A DNA stretch of 64,000 bases from contig NZ_CP065047.1 of assembly GCF_015689175.1 (NCBI RefSeq), forward strand, positions 2,852,001 through 2,916,000, read 5' to 3'. The notes beneath the pieces were generated by a model. It did no database searches, was not told the origin of the DNA, and saw only the letters and a list, made by a program, of their open reading frames with translations. This DNA is from Mycobacterium kubicae. Its GTDB lineage: Bacteria > Actinomycetota > Actinomycetes > Mycobacteriales > Mycobacteriaceae. Below, one piece after another: positions 48,804 to 58,085 of the stretch (positions within the stretch are counted from its first letter, which is position 1; the number at the start of each line of letters is the position of its first letter). Position numbers and translations under genes: made by a program.

Positions 48804-49568
48804 TTAGGACAGGTGCCAGACCAGCGCGGCGGCCAGGGCACCCATCCCGTTGAGCGACCAGTGCAGCGCAATCGGCGCGATCAGGCTGCCGCTGCGCCGC
48901 CGTAGCCAGCTGAATACGAAACCGGCTGCCCCGGTGGCCAATACGGCCAGGGTGACTCCGGCCAGCATGCCGAAGATGCCGCCCCCGAACAGCCGCGTGA
49001 AACCGACGTTATTGCTCGTCAGGCCCAGCGACGTCGCGACGTGCCACAGACCGAACAGCAGCGACCCCGCGACCGCGACAGCACGAAAGCCCCACGCCCG
49101 GTTCAGCGCACCATGCAGCACACCGCGAAACGCCAGCTCTTCGGGGATGACAGTCTGCAGCGGGATGATGACCATCGAAGCGATCAGCGCCCCCGAAATG
49201 GTGGCGTAGTGGTTGTTGAGAAACATCGGCCGGGTCATCGGCAGCGCTACGGCGACAGCGATCACCGACACGACTACGGCCATGGCCGCCAGCGCGTACC
49301 CGAAGCCGGACTTCCAATCTTCGCGGCCCAACCCGAGATCTGACCACCCCAGGCCGTTGCAACGAACCAGAACCACCAGCCCGATCGCTGCGGCGGGCAC
49401 GGTCGCGAAACTCGCCCAAGGCGTGGTGAAGTGCGCAATCAGATTGGTGAGCACCAGCACGACCACGACGACGGCGACATCGACCTGCACCCGGAACCGG
49501 TGCAGCGCCGAGAGCAGAGACACCAGCGGGTCGACGGCAGCTACGTCGGTCGCGGCGTGGTCAGACAT
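48804..49568 (-). CDS. CPBP-family intramembrane metalloprotease (CAAX-type, Rv1863c-like)
   Basis: A 254-residue integral membrane protein with about seven helices. The CPBP motifs are present: PEELAFRG (EExxxR), FGLWH and HWSLN near the C-terminus. Bacterial members cleave membrane or bacteriocin-related peptides; its target is unknown. The frame is open to 49643, but ATG 49568 lies 7 bases after a minus-strand TAAACT -10 box and gives the known N-terminus (SDHAATDV). Leaderless. Confidence 0.88.
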   Translation of the reverse strand: MSDHAATDVAAVDPLVSLLSALHRFRVQVDVAVVVVVLVLTNLIAHFTTPWASFATVPAAAIGLVVLVRCNGLGWSDLGLGREDWKSGFGYALAAMAVVVSVIAVAVALPMTRPMFLNNHYATISGALIASMVIIPLQTVIPEELAFRGVLHGALNRAWGFRAVAVAGSLLFGLWHVATSLGLTSNNVGFTRLFGGGIFGMLAGVTLAVLATGAAGFVFSWLRRRSGSLIAPIALHWSLNGMGALAAALVWHLS

Positions 49569-49575
49569 TGACGCG

Positions 49576-49581
49576 AGTTTA
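49576..49581 (-). promoter_or_regulatory. -10 box for the CPBP protease gene
   Basis: TAAACT on the minus strand ends 7 bases before the ATG at 49568, consistent with leaderless transcription. Confidence 0.5.
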
Positions 49582-49608
49582 CCTGCGCCGAGCCAGCACA
49601 GGAGTGAC

Positions 49609-50283
49609 TCAGCCTTCGGTCGACGCCAGCCGACGGCGCGCATAGCCTTTCATCTCGGCGGACAAGGCGTCGGCAACCAGCAGCCGGGGAAGCAGTTCCG
49701 GCTCTTGCATGCGGGCGCGGAACACCAACGCGATAGTCACGTCATGGTCGGGCCGATAGTCGACGGTGATCGGGTCACCGGCTTGCACCGTTCCCGGTGA
49801 GAGCACGCGAAAGTAGGCGCCGGGTTTGCCTGCTTGAGTGAAGGTCTTGATCCACTGGCTGAGGTTCAGGAATGCCGAAAACGTCCGACACGGGGTGCGG
49901 GGGGCCGACACTTCCAACAGCACACCGTCGCTGCCAACCCGCCAGCGTTCCCCGATGCGCGCGTTGGTGACATCAATCCCGGATGTGGTCAGGTTCTCAC
50001 CGAACATGCCGTCGGTCAGGGTGCGCCCGAGCTGCGTTTCCCACGCGTCGAGGTCTTCGCGGGCATAGGCGTACACGGCTTGGTCGTCCCCGCCGTGCAG
50101 CTTCTGATTGCCGATGCTGTCGCCGACGAGTCCACTGCCCAGCCCGCCGCGCATCGGCCCGGGCGGTCGCACCAACACCGCGCCGGTCGCGGGCACTTTG
50201 TCGATGCCCGTCATCTTCGCCTTCCGGCGCGGATCGGGGTTCTCGCGGAACCGCGCCAGGTTGACCGACAGCACTTTTGCCAC
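49609..50283 (-). CDS. MOSC-domain protein (YiiM-like)
   Basis: A 224-residue protein. The MOSC core is HGGDDQAVYAYARED, FGENLTTSGIDV and APRTPCRTF, with the conserved Cys that binds the molybdenum cofactor in family members. YiiM-type proteins reduce N-hydroxylated compounds such as 6-hydroxylaminopurine with a partner reductase. Of the two candidate starts, GTG 50283 (codon 3 of the longer frame) is preferred because TAACCT ends 6 bases before it. A link with the molybdate transporter 3 kb away is thematic only. Confidence 0.87.
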   Translation of the reverse strand: MAKVLSVNLARFRENPDPRRKAKMTGIDKVPATGAVLVRPPGPMRGGLGSGLVGDSIGNQKLHGGDDQAVYAYAREDLDAWETQLGRTLTDGMFGENLTTSGIDVTNARIGERWRVGSDGVLLEVSAPRTPCRTFSAFLNLSQWIKTFTQAGKPGAYFRVLSPGTVQAGDPITVDYRPDHDVTIALVFRARMQEPELLPRLLVADALSAEMKGYARRRLASTEG

Positions 50284-50289
50284 CCGCAC

Positions 50290-50295
50290 AGGTTA
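50290..50295 (-). promoter_or_regulatory. -10 box for the MOSC gene
   Basis: On the minus strand TAACCT ends 6 bases before GTG 50283 and abuts the alternative GTG 50289. The spacing favours 50283. Confidence 0.45.
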
Positions 50296-50351
50296 GCCGT
50301 GCCGACGTCAGTCGCTCGACTCCCCAGGTCCAATCGGTCGTCTCGCTCCCG

Positions 50352-52748
50352 TCACTCACTACGTTCATTCCGCTCGCTCGACTCCCAGGTCCACCCGCTG
50401 ATCTGTGGGTCATCCTCCCCGTGCTCGCGGGTGTAGCGCCGCGCCGCGATGCGCGCGTCGGCCATCCGCTGGCGCAGGACCGCCGCCCGGCTGCCCAGCT
50501 CTTCCACCCGGTCGATGACGTCCATCACCAGATGGAAGCGGTCCAGATCGTTGAGCATGACCATGTCGAACGGCGTCGTAGTGGTGCCGCGCTCCTTGAA
50601 CCCGCGCACGTGCATGTGGTCGTGTCCGGCGCGGCGATAGGTGAGCCGGTGAATCAGCCACGGATAGCCGTGGTAGGCGAAGATGACCGGCTTGTCCTGG
50701 GTGAACAGCGCGTCGTATTCGCGATCCGGCAGCCCGTGCGGGTGCTCGGAATCGGGCTGCAGCCGCATCAGGTCGACGACGTTGATCACCCGAACGGCCA
50801 GGTCCGGCAGCTCCCGACGCAAGATGTCGGCCGCGGCCAACGTTTCCTGCGTGGGAATGTCACCGGCGCAGGCCAGCACCACGTCCGGATCCCCGGTGGC
50901 GGTGCTGGCCCACTGCCAGATGCCCAGACCGCGGGTGCAGTGGGCAATCGCTTCCTCGGCATCGAGGTAGGCCAGGGCAGGTTGCTTGCCGGCCACGATG
51001 ACGTTGATGTAGTTGCGGCTGCGCAGGCAGTGATCGGCCACCGACAGCAAGGTGTTGCCGTCCGGCGGCAGGTAGACGCGGGTCAGCTCGGCGCGCTTGT
51101 TGGCCACCAGGTCGATGAAGCCGGGGTCTTGGTGCGACGCGCCGTTGTGGTCTTGACGCCACACGTGCGAGCTCAGCAGGTAGTTGAGCGACGCGATCGG
51201 TTGTCGCCAGGGCAGTTCCAGGCAAGTGCCCAACCACTTCGCGTGTTGGTTGAGCATCGAGTCGATGATGTGGACGAAGGCCTCGTAGCAGTTGAACAAG
51301 CCGTGCCGACCGGTCAGCAGGTAGCCTTCCAGCCAGCCCTGGCAGAGGTGCTCGGACAGCACCTCCATCACCCGCCCATCGGGCCCGAGGTGGTCGTCGT
51401 CGTCCTCGAGTTCGGACACCCAGACCCGGTCGGTCGCACCGAACACCGCATCCAACCGGTTGGACGCGGTCTCGTCGGGTCCCATCAAGCGGAACCGGTC
51501 GGGGTTGCGTTTGATGACGTCGCGCAGGAAGGCTCCCAACACTCGGGTGGCTTCGTGCATCTTCGCTCCGGGCTGCTCGACGTCGACCGCGTAGTCGCGG
51601 AAGTCCGGAAGGTCCAGGTCGTGCAGCAGCAGCCCGCCATTGGCGTGCGGGTTGGCACTCATCCGCCGGTCGCCGGTGGGGGCGGCGGCCTTCAGCTCCG
51701 GCCGTAGGGCGCCGTCCTGGTCGAAGAGCTCCTCGGGGCGGTAGCTGCGCAGCCACTGCTCGAGCTGCTTACGGTGCTCGGGGTTTTCGTGCGTGGCGGC
51801 CAGCGGCACCTGGTGGGAGCGCCAGGTGCCCTCCACCCGCTTACCGTCGACCTCTTTGGGACCGGTCCAGCCCTTGGGGGTGCGCAGGACAATCATCGGC
51901 CAGACCGGGCGGTCGGTCTGCTCACCGCCGCGTGCGGCTTGCTGGATGGACGCGATGTCATCGAACGCGTCGTCCAGGGCGGCGGCCAGTTGCTGGTGGA
52001 CGGCGGCGGGGTCGTCGCCGTCGACCGTGATGGGGCGATAGCCGTACCCGCGCAGCAGCGACTCGAGTTCGGTGTGCGGGATGCGCGCCAGCACGGTGGG
52101 GTTGGCGATCTTGTAGCCGTTGAGGTGCAGGATGGGCAGCACCGCGCCGTCGACGGCCGGGTTGAGGAACTTGTTGGAGTGCCAGCTGGTCGCCAGCGGG
52201 CCGGTCTCGGCCTCGCCGTCACCGATCACGCAGGCGACCACGAGGTCGGGGTTGTCGAACGCCGCGCCGTAAGCGTGTACCAGGGCGTAACCCAGTTCGC
52301 CGCCCTCATGAATAGATCCCGGGGTCTGCGCCGCGACATGGCTGGGGATGCCGCCGGGGAAGGAGAACTGCCGGAACAGCTTGCGCAGCCCTTCGGCGTT
52401 CTCCTCGATCCCGGTGTACACCTCGCTGTAGGTGCCTTCGAGATAGGCGTTGGCGACCAGCCCTGGACCGCCGTGGCCCGGCCCGGTCACGTAGATGACG
52501 TTGGCGTCGCGGTTGCGGATGACTCGGTTCAGGTGGGCGTAGATGAGGTTGAGCCCTGGTGTGGTGCCCCAGTGCCCCAGCAACCTGGGTTTGACGTGCT
52601 CGGGGGACAGCGGTTCGGTCAGCAACGGGTTGTCCAGCAGGTAGATCTGGCCGACCGAAAGATAGTTGGCCGCCCGCCAATAGGCGTCGATCACGGCGAG
52701 TTCGTCGTGGGAAAGGGTCGCGGACACGGTGGTGGATGCTGAGCTCAT
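50352..52748 (-). CDS. xfp: Xylulose-5-phosphate/fructose-6-phosphate phosphoketolase
   Basis: A 798-residue ThDP enzyme that splits xylulose 5-phosphate (or fructose 6-phosphate) with phosphate into acetyl phosphate and glyceraldehyde 3-phosphate (or erythrose 4-phosphate). Family motifs are [36 protein letters not shown], the ThDP motif [19 protein letters not shown] and the C-terminal [23 protein letters not shown] block. ATG 52748 was chosen; the open frame starts at 52820, inside the upstream gene. The SDR gene lies 10 bases upstream in the same direction. I recall no phosphoketolase in M. tuberculosis, though M. avium and M. smegmatis relatives have one. No ackA or pta is adjacent. Confidence 0.93.
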   Translation of the reverse strand: MSSASTTVSATLSHDELAVIDAYWRAANYLSVGQIYLLDNPLLTEPLSPEHVKPRLLGHWGTTPGLNLIYAHLNRVIRNRDANVIYVTGPGHGGPGLVANAYLEGTYSEVYTGIEENAEGLRKLFRQFSFPGGIPSHVAAQTPGSIHEGGELGYALVHAYGAAFDNPDLVVACVIGDGEAETGPLATSWHSNKFLNPAVDGAVLPILHLNGYKIANPTVLARIPHTELESLLRGYGYRPITVDGDDPAAVHQQLAAALDDAFDDIASIQQAARGGEQTDRPVWPMIVLRTPKGWTGPKEVDGKRVEGTWRSHQVPLAATHENPEHRKQLEQWLRSYRPEELFDQDGALRPELKAAAPTGDRRMSANPHANGGLLLHDLDLPDFRDYAVDVEQPGAKMHEATRVLGAFLRDVIKRNPDRFRLMGPDETASNRLDAVFGATDRVWVSELEDDDDHLGPDGRVMEVLSEHLCQGWLEGYLLTGRHGLFNCYEAFVHIIDSMLNQHAKWLGTCLELPWRQPIASLNYLLSSHVWRQDHNGASHQDPGFIDLVANKRAELTRVYLPPDGNTLLSVADHCLRSRNYINVIVAGKQPALAYLDAEEAIAHCTRGLGIWQWASTATGDPDVVLACAGDIPTQETLAAADILRRELPDLAVRVINVVDLMRLQPDSEHPHGLPDREYDALFTQDKPVIFAYHGYPWLIHRLTYRRAGHDHMHVRGFKERGTTTTPFDMVMLNDLDRFHLVMDVIDRVEELGSRAAVLRQRMADARIAARRYTREHGEDDPQISGWTWESSERNERSE

Positions 52749-52758
52749 GAAGACCGGG

Positions 52759-53616
52759 TTACTCCCCTTCGCCGCGGGCGCGCGACTCGTAGGCCCTGCG
52801 CTTGGCGACATCGACATCATCGGTGAAAACGTGTTCGCCGCCGAGTATCCGGTTCAATCCCTCGGCAAACGGACGAGGCATGAACTTCTGCGAAACGACC
52901 ATGGCGCCGGCCGCTTTGGTGATCCGCACCCGCGGCTTGGGCCGCGCGATGAGCCCGACGATGGCGTCGGCGATGTCGGATGGTTCGGCGTTCTTGAAAC
53001 CCTTGATGCCCGAAGTGCCGGCGACCAGTTCGGTGTTGGCGAACGACGGCAGGACCATCGAGAACTTCACCCCGGCCGAGCGGTATTCCAACCGCGCGGA
53101 GTCGGTGAAGGCGACCACCGCGTGCTTACTGGCGCAGTAGGTCGCCAGGCCTATCGCATAGATCTCCCCGGCCAGCGACGCGACGTTGATGACGTGTCCG
53201 CGCCGGCGGGGCACCATCCGCTCGACGGCCAGTTTGCTGCCCAGGATGACGCCGTAGACGTTGATGTCCAGGATGCGTCGGGTCACCGCGTCCGGTTCGT
53301 CGATGATCCGGCCGACGGGCATGATGCCCGCGTTGTTGACCAGCACGTCGATCGGGCCCAGTTGGCGCTCCACTTGGTCGAGGAATTCGGTGAACGACTC
53401 CCGATCGGTGACGTCGAGTCGGCCGTACACGTCGAGCCCGAGGTCCGCGCCGGCTTCCTTCACCGTCGCCTCGTCGATGTCACCGATGGCCACCTTGGCG
53501 CCCAACCGGTGCAGCGCGGTTGCGGTCGCCAACCCGATACCCCGCGCCCCGCCGGTGATGACGACGACCTTGCCGCGGACTTTCAGGCCCAGGAATTGCG
53601 CGTGCTTGTCTGCCAT
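52759..53616 (-). CDS. Short-chain dehydrogenase/reductase (Rv1865c-like)
   Basis: A 285-residue classical SDR. The cofactor motif is [14 protein letters not shown] (residues ~15-28), [11 protein letters not shown] holds the NNAG segment, and the catalytic Ser-Tyr-Lys are in VASLAG and [12 protein letters not shown]. The coenzyme is likely NAD(P). The substrate is unknown; SDRs of this type act on steroid, acyl or sugar alcohols. GGAAGGA precedes the ATG. The phosphoketolase gene begins 10 bases after its stop, so they form an operon. Confidence 0.91.
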   Translation of the reverse strand: MADKHAQFLGLKVRGKVVVITGGARGIGLATATALHRLGAKVAIGDIDEATVKEAGADLGLDVYGRLDVTDRESFTEFLDQVERQLGPIDVLVNNAGIMPVGRIIDEPDAVTRRILDINVYGVILGSKLAVERMVPRRRGHVINVASLAGEIYAIGLATYCASKHAVVAFTDSARLEYRSAGVKFSMVLPSFANTELVAGTSGIKGFKNAEPSDIADAIVGLIARPKPRVRITKAAGAMVVSQKFMPRPFAEGLNRILGGEHVFTDDVDVAKRRAYESRARGEGE

Positions 53617-53711
53617 TGCCGTCCTTCCCCAAAGACTTGACGGGTGTCAACTCGAGTAAGCACAACACTCGTCGCCGTTCAGTGCAACAAGCCGGCCGCG
53701 GCTGCGCCCGG

Positions 53712-54968
53712 TTATCCGGGCACGCGGCGCTCGTTGAGCAACGCCTCGGCAGTACGCCGTCCGCTGACCAGGGCGCCCTGGATGGAGGCGGTGTCGCGAT
53801 GATCACCGCACCACCACAAGCCGTCACCGACGCGGACTGACCGCCGGACGCGCAACGGCGGCGGCTGAGCCGGCAGCGCGTGGCGAATGACGTGTCGAGT
53901 CACCAGTTCCCAGCCGTGACCGTCGCCGCCCAGGATGTCTGCGGCGTGGCGTCGCGTCACCGTCTCCGGCGGTTCGGCACCATCTTCGGCCAACAGCGCC
54001 GACGCGCTGATCAAATGGCGGCCCGGCGGTGCATAGCTCGGGACGGCGGCGCTGATGACCGCGGTGTTCAGCACCGGCCCTCGCGGCTTGACCCGGCCGT
54101 CCACCCAGAGCATCGAGTACGGCGAGGGCACCTCGCTCACCGCCCACCAGTCGGTGACCACCCCGTGAGTGCGAGGCACCGGCTGACCGGTCAGCGCGGC
54201 CGCGTGTGCCGGGTCGGCCGCCACCACCACGTCTCTGGCGCTGACGACACTGTCGTCACCCCGCACCATCCAGCCCTGCCCGTCCCGCTCGACGCGGGTC
54301 ACTTTGCGGTTGAGCGCGATGCGGCCCGCGAGCGGCTCAGCAAGTTGGCGCGGCAGCGCCCGCATGCCCTGAGCCGGCAGACCGGGGACTCCCAACACGA
54401 AAGAGCGGGCCAGCAACAGACTGAACGCGTTGGACGTGGCCCCGTTGTCCTCGAGCAGCACGCCGGCCAGGAATCGGTCGACCACGCGACGGGGTAGCCC
54501 GCGCACACCGCAGCGATCCAGCGCCTGTCGCAACGTCTCGTCGCGACCACTCGTCTTGAGCCGGCGGGGTCGCAGTGCCGGTGCTGCCCACCGCGCCAGC
54601 GCCAGCGCTTCGCGGGGGCCGATCGCGCGCGCAGCGATCATCTTCGGGACCCGCGCGGGTTCGCGCAGTGGATGCACCAGCACCGCGTGACCCTGCTCTC
54701 GCCGCACTGCGACACCCGCGCCGAAGGCCTGCAGGTCAAGGGCGGCGATGTCGACGGCGCGTCCGAGTTCGGGGTAGGCGGGGTTGAGCACCTGAAACCC
54801 CCGGTCGCAGCGGAAGCCATCGATCACATCGGTGCGGATCCGCCCGCCTACGTCGTCGCCGGCCTCCCACACGCCGACCTCGCGCCCTGCGGCGGCCAGC
54901 ACACTCGCACACCGCAGTCCGGCCAGTCCCGCGCCGATCACCAGGACGTCGAGGTCGCCTTCGCTCAT
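53712..54968 (-). CDS. FAD-dependent amine oxidase / phytoene-desaturase-like oxidoreductase
   Basis: A 418-residue flavoprotein. The N-terminal FAD site is VLVIGAGLAGLRCASVLAAAG with VWEAGDDVGGRIRT, the GG-doublet motif of the amine oxidase, protoporphyrinogen oxidase and phytoene desaturase superfamily. The C-terminal FAD contact is WWCGDHRDTASIQGALVSGRRTAE. The substrate cannot be deduced. A GGAGAGG lies about 12 bases before the ATG. No carotenoid or amine genes are adjacent. I do not recall it at this position in M. tuberculosis. Confidence 0.85.
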   Translation of the reverse strand: MSEGDLDVLVIGAGLAGLRCASVLAAAGREVGVWEAGDDVGGRIRTDVIDGFRCDRGFQVLNPAYPELGRAVDIAALDLQAFGAGVAVRREQGHAVLVHPLREPARVPKMIAARAIGPREALALARWAAPALRPRRLKTSGRDETLRQALDRCGVRGLPRRVVDRFLAGVLLEDNGATSNAFSLLLARSFVLGVPGLPAQGMRALPRQLAEPLAGRIALNRKVTRVERDGQGWMVRGDDSVVSARDVVVAADPAHAAALTGQPVPRTHGVVTDWWAVSEVPSPYSMLWVDGRVKPRGPVLNTAVISAAVPSYAPPGRHLISASALLAEDGAEPPETVTRRHAADILGGDGHGWELVTRHVIRHALPAQPPPLRVRRSVRVGDGLWWCGDHRDTASIQGALVSGRRTAEALLNERRVPG

Positions 54969-55057
54969 CGTCCGCCAACCTCTCCACAGCTATCGCGTCC
55001 GCCCGCCACTCAACCACACGTTCTGAGCCCTGCCGCGGATCCAGCCATACTGCACAG

Positions 55058-55561
55058 GTGACGCACGTTCGGCCCGCCCAGGCCGAGGACGCGCTGGCAG
55101 TAGCAGCGGTCCACGTCCGGTCCTGGCAGTGGGCCTATCGGGGACTGATCGCGCAGGACTATCTCGACAGCCTGACACCCGCCGCGTGGGCCAGCCGGTA
55201 CACCTTTGGTCGCGTCGGTGTCCGGTTGCCGTCCACCGTCGTCGCGGTCGACGGCTCGGTCATCTGCGGCCTGGCTACCACCGGTCTTTCCGATGAACTG
55301 CCGAATCATGGTGAGCTGATGGCCCTTTACGTCGACCCGGATTATCTGGGCCGGGGAGTGGGGCGTGCGCTGATGGGCGCCGCCCGGCAGCGGATGCGGG
55401 CCTTGGGTGTCGCCGGAGCGTCGCTGTGGGTACTGGCCGGCAACGACCGCGCGCGATGGTTCTACGAACGTGACGGCTGGGCGTTCGACGGGACGCGGCG
55501 GTTGGGCAGTTACGGCGGCGCGCCCGTGGAAGAACTGCGGTATCGATGCACGCCGGTCTGA
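55058..55561 (+). CDS. GNAT-family N-acetyltransferase
   Basis: A 167-residue protein. The acetyl-CoA-binding motif A is LYVDPDYLGRGVGRALMGAA, with the RGVGRA loop, and motif B is SLWVLAGNDRARWFYERDGW. The N-terminal part resembles RimI-type GNATs. The substrate is unknown. The start is GTG 55058, 6 bases after a weak CATACT box. It is divergent from the FAD oxidoreductase. The CoA-transferase gene starts 69 bases after its stop. Confidence 0.88.
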   Translation: MTHVRPAQAEDALAVAAVHVRSWQWAYRGLIAQDYLDSLTPAAWASRYTFGRVGVRLPSTVVAVDGSVICGLATTGLSDELPNHGELMALYVDPDYLGRGVGRALMGAARQRMRALGVAGASLWVLAGNDRARWFYERDGWAFDGTRRLGSYGGAPVEELRYRCTPV

Positions 55562-55618
55562 GTCACCTCGCATGCTGCTCGAGGCGGCCACTTCGGGGGA
55601 CTGCGGAGCCGCGACGAC

Positions 55619-55624
55619 TACGGT
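55619..55624 (+). promoter_or_regulatory. -10 box for a leaderless CoA-transferase transcript
   Basis: TACGGT fits TANNNT and ends exactly 6 bases before ATG 55631. Confidence 0.55.
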
Positions 55625-55630
55625 GGCCCC

Positions 55631-58024
55631 ATGACCGACGGGTTGCTTGACGGCGTCCGCGTGCTCGACTTGTCCTGCGGCGACGCCGATTCGGTGACGC
55701 GGCTGCTTGCCGATCTTGGTGCCGACGTCCTGAAGATCGAACCCGCCCACGGCTGTGCCGCCCGTGCCGCGCTACCGACCGTCGACGGGTCCAGCATCGC
55801 GTTCGCCCTGCACAACGCGAACAAACGCAGTGCCGTGCTGGATCCCGGCAGCGAACACGATCGCCGGCGGTTCTTCGACCTTGTCGCAACCGCCGACATC
55901 GTGGTGGATTGCGGCAATCCCGGGCAGGCCGAGGCGTTTGGGACGTCGTGCACCGAACTGGCAGATCGCTATGAACACCTGGTGGTGTTGTCGGTCGCCG
56001 ACTTCGGCCTCACCGGCCCACGGTCGTCCTGGCGCGCCACCGATCCGGTCTTATATGCGATGTCAGGCGCACTGTCGCGGTCAGGTCCCAGCAGCGGGAC
56101 TCCGGTGCTGCTTCCGGAGGGCATTGCGTCGGCGACCGCGGCTGTCCAAGCCACGTGGGCGGTCCTTCTGGCGTACTACCACCGGATTCGTTGTGGCACA
56201 GGCGACTTCGTCGACTTCTCCAGATTCGACGCGGTCGTCATGGCCCTGGATCCGCCGTTCGGGGCGCACGGTCAGGTCGCGGCCGGCTCCACCGGCACCG
56301 AGCCTTGGCGGGGACGCCCACAGAATCAGGACGCCTACCCGATCTATTCATGCCGCGACGGCTACGTCCGGCTGTGCGTCATGGCGCCCCGGCAGTGGCG
56401 CGCGCTGCGCGGCTGGCTGGGGGAGCCGCAGCAGTTCCAGGATCCCAAGTACGAACTCATCGGCGAACGTCTGGCGGCCTGGCCGCAGATCAGCGGCTTG
56501 GTCGAGAGGTTGTTCGCCGACCAGACGATGAAGGACCTGGTGGTCGCCGGCCAGGCCCGCGGAGTTCCGATCGCGGCGGTCTTGAAGCCGTCGCGGATCT
56601 TGACCTCCGAACATTTCACGGCGGTGGGCGCCAGCACCGACGTCGAGATCGCACCCCACGTCAACACGGCCGCGCCGACCGGATATTTCGTCGTCGACGG
56701 GCAACGCTGCGGCTTGCGTCATGCGGCCCCCGCGCCGGGCCACGACGAAGCGGCGTGGCGCGGTCAGTCGGCCCCGGCGCCGCATCCGAGCACGGCCAGC
56801 GGCTATCCACTACATGGGCTGCGCATCCTCGACCTTGGCATCATCGTCGCTGGAGGGGAGGTCGGCCGGTTGTTCGGCGACATGGGCGCCGAGGTCATCA
56901 AAATCGAAAGTGCCGAGTACCCGGACGGTCTGCGGCAGGCCCGCGTCGGGGACGCGATGAGTGAGTCGTTCGCCCGCACGCACCGCAACCAGTTAGGTCT
57001 AGGGCTGAATCTGCGCAGCGACGAAGGCAAGAAGATCTTCGCTCGCCTGGTCACCGCAGCCGATGCGGTGTTCGCCAACTTCAAGCCAGGAACCCTTACT
57101 GCACTTGGCTTTTCCTACGAGACGCTGCACGCCCTCAATCCCCGCATCGTGCTCGCCGGCAGCAGCGCGTACGGCCACCACGGGCCCTGGACCAATCGGC
57201 TCGGCTACGGGCCACTGGTTCGGGCCGCCACCGGCGTGACCCGGCTCTGGACATCAGACGAAGCGCCCACCAAGGCAGCCCGCCACGCCTTCTACGACGC
57301 GACGACGATCTTCCCCGACCACGTCGTCGGTCGGATCACCGCGATCGGGGCATTGGCGGCATTGATACGTCGGGACCGCAGCGGCGCCGGCGCCAATGTC
57401 CATGTCTCCCAAGCCGAAGCGGTCGTCAATCAGTTGGACACGTTGTTCGTTACCGAGGCCGCGCGGGCCGGTGGCACTGATGACATTCGCGCCGACACCA
57501 GCGTGCACGCCGTCTACCCGTGCGCGGGTGACGACGAATGGTGCGTCATCTCGATCCGGTCCGACGACGAATGGCGGGCAGCCACAAACGTTTTCGACGA
57601 GCCGCGGTGGGCGGCGGACGCACGCTTTGCCACCGGTGCAGCGCGGGTCGCCCACCGTCGCGACCTGGTCGCCCTGGTGTCGACCTGGACGCAGGCGCGC
57701 ACTCCGGTGCAAGCCGCCACCCTCTTGCAAGCCGCCGGTGTAGCGGCCGGTCCGATGAACCGCCCACCGGACCTCCTCACCGACCCACAACTGCTCGAGC
57801 GCAACGTGCTGCAGGAGTTGGTGCATCCGCTGATCCAGCGTCCGCTGCCCGCCGAGACAGGCCCGGCGCCGTTTCGGCACATCCCGCCCGCGCCACAGCG
57901 CCCGGCGCCCCTGCCCGGCGAGCACACCCGGCAGGTCTGCCGCGACCTGCTCGGCCTGACCGCAGCGGACATCGAGCGATTGATCGCCGAAGGAACGCTG
58001 TTCGCGCCCGCCGAATACGCCTAG
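55631..58024 (+). CDS. Double-domain CaiB/BaiF (family III) CoA-transferase (Rv1866-like)
   Basis: A 797-residue fusion of two family III CoA-transferase domains: about 1-370 and about 395-797. Each starts with an LDL-type core (VRVLDLSCGDADSVTRLLADLGADV; LRILDLGIIVAGGEVGRLFGDMG). The catalytic Asp of the family is present in the first (GDFVDFSRFDAVV, Asp200) and replaced by Glu in the second (ANVHVSQAEAVV, Glu596). The reaction is CoA transfer between acyl groups; the acyl substrate is unknown. The ATG lies 6 bases after a -10 box. A thiolase-like gene follows after 61 bases with its own -10, so they may still act in one pathway. Confidence 0.9.
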   Translation: MTDGLLDGVRVLDLSCGDADSVTRLLADLGADVLKIEPAHGCAARAALPTVDGSSIAFALHNANKRSAVLDPGSEHDRRRFFDLVATADIVVDCGNPGQAEAFGTSCTELADRYEHLVVLSVADFGLTGPRSSWRATDPVLYAMSGALSRSGPSSGTPVLLPEGIASATAAVQATWAVLLAYYHRIRCGTGDFVDFSRFDAVVMALDPPFGAHGQVAAGSTGTEPWRGRPQNQDAYPIYSCRDGYVRLCVMAPRQWRALRGWLGEPQQFQDPKYELIGERLAAWPQISGLVERLFADQTMKDLVVAGQARGVPIAAVLKPSRILTSEHFTAVGASTDVEIAPHVNTAAPTGYFVVDGQRCGLRHAAPAPGHDEAAWRGQSAPAPHPSTASGYPLHGLRILDLGIIVAGGEVGRLFGDMGAEVIKIESAEYPDGLRQARVGDAMSESFARTHRNQLGLGLNLRSDEGKKIFARLVTAADAVFANFKPGTLTALGFSYETLHALNPRIVLAGSSAYGHHGPWTNRLGYGPLVRAATGVTRLWTSDEAPTKAARHAFYDATTIFPDHVVGRITAIGALAALIRRDRSGAGANVHVSQAEAVVNQLDTLFVTEAARAGGTDDIRADTSVHAVYPCAGDDEWCVISIRSDDEWRAATNVFDEPRWAADARFATGAARVAHRRDLVALVSTWTQARTPVQAATLLQAAGVAAGPMNRPPDLLTDPQLLERNVLQELVHPLIQRPLPAETGPAPFRHIPPAPQRPAPLPGEHTRQVCRDLLGLTAADIERLIAEGTLFAPAEYA

Positions 58025-58073
58025 CGGCTCTAGCGCCGCCCAGGGTGCAACGCCGCCCCGCCTACCCCCGCGA

Positions 58074-58079
58074 TAGGTT
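58074..58079 (+). promoter_or_regulatory. -10 box for the thiolase-like gene
   Basis: TAGGTT fits TANNNT and ends exactly 6 bases before ATG 58086, so this gene is probably leaderless and separately transcribed. Confidence 0.55.
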
Positions 58080-58085
58080 CGAGGC

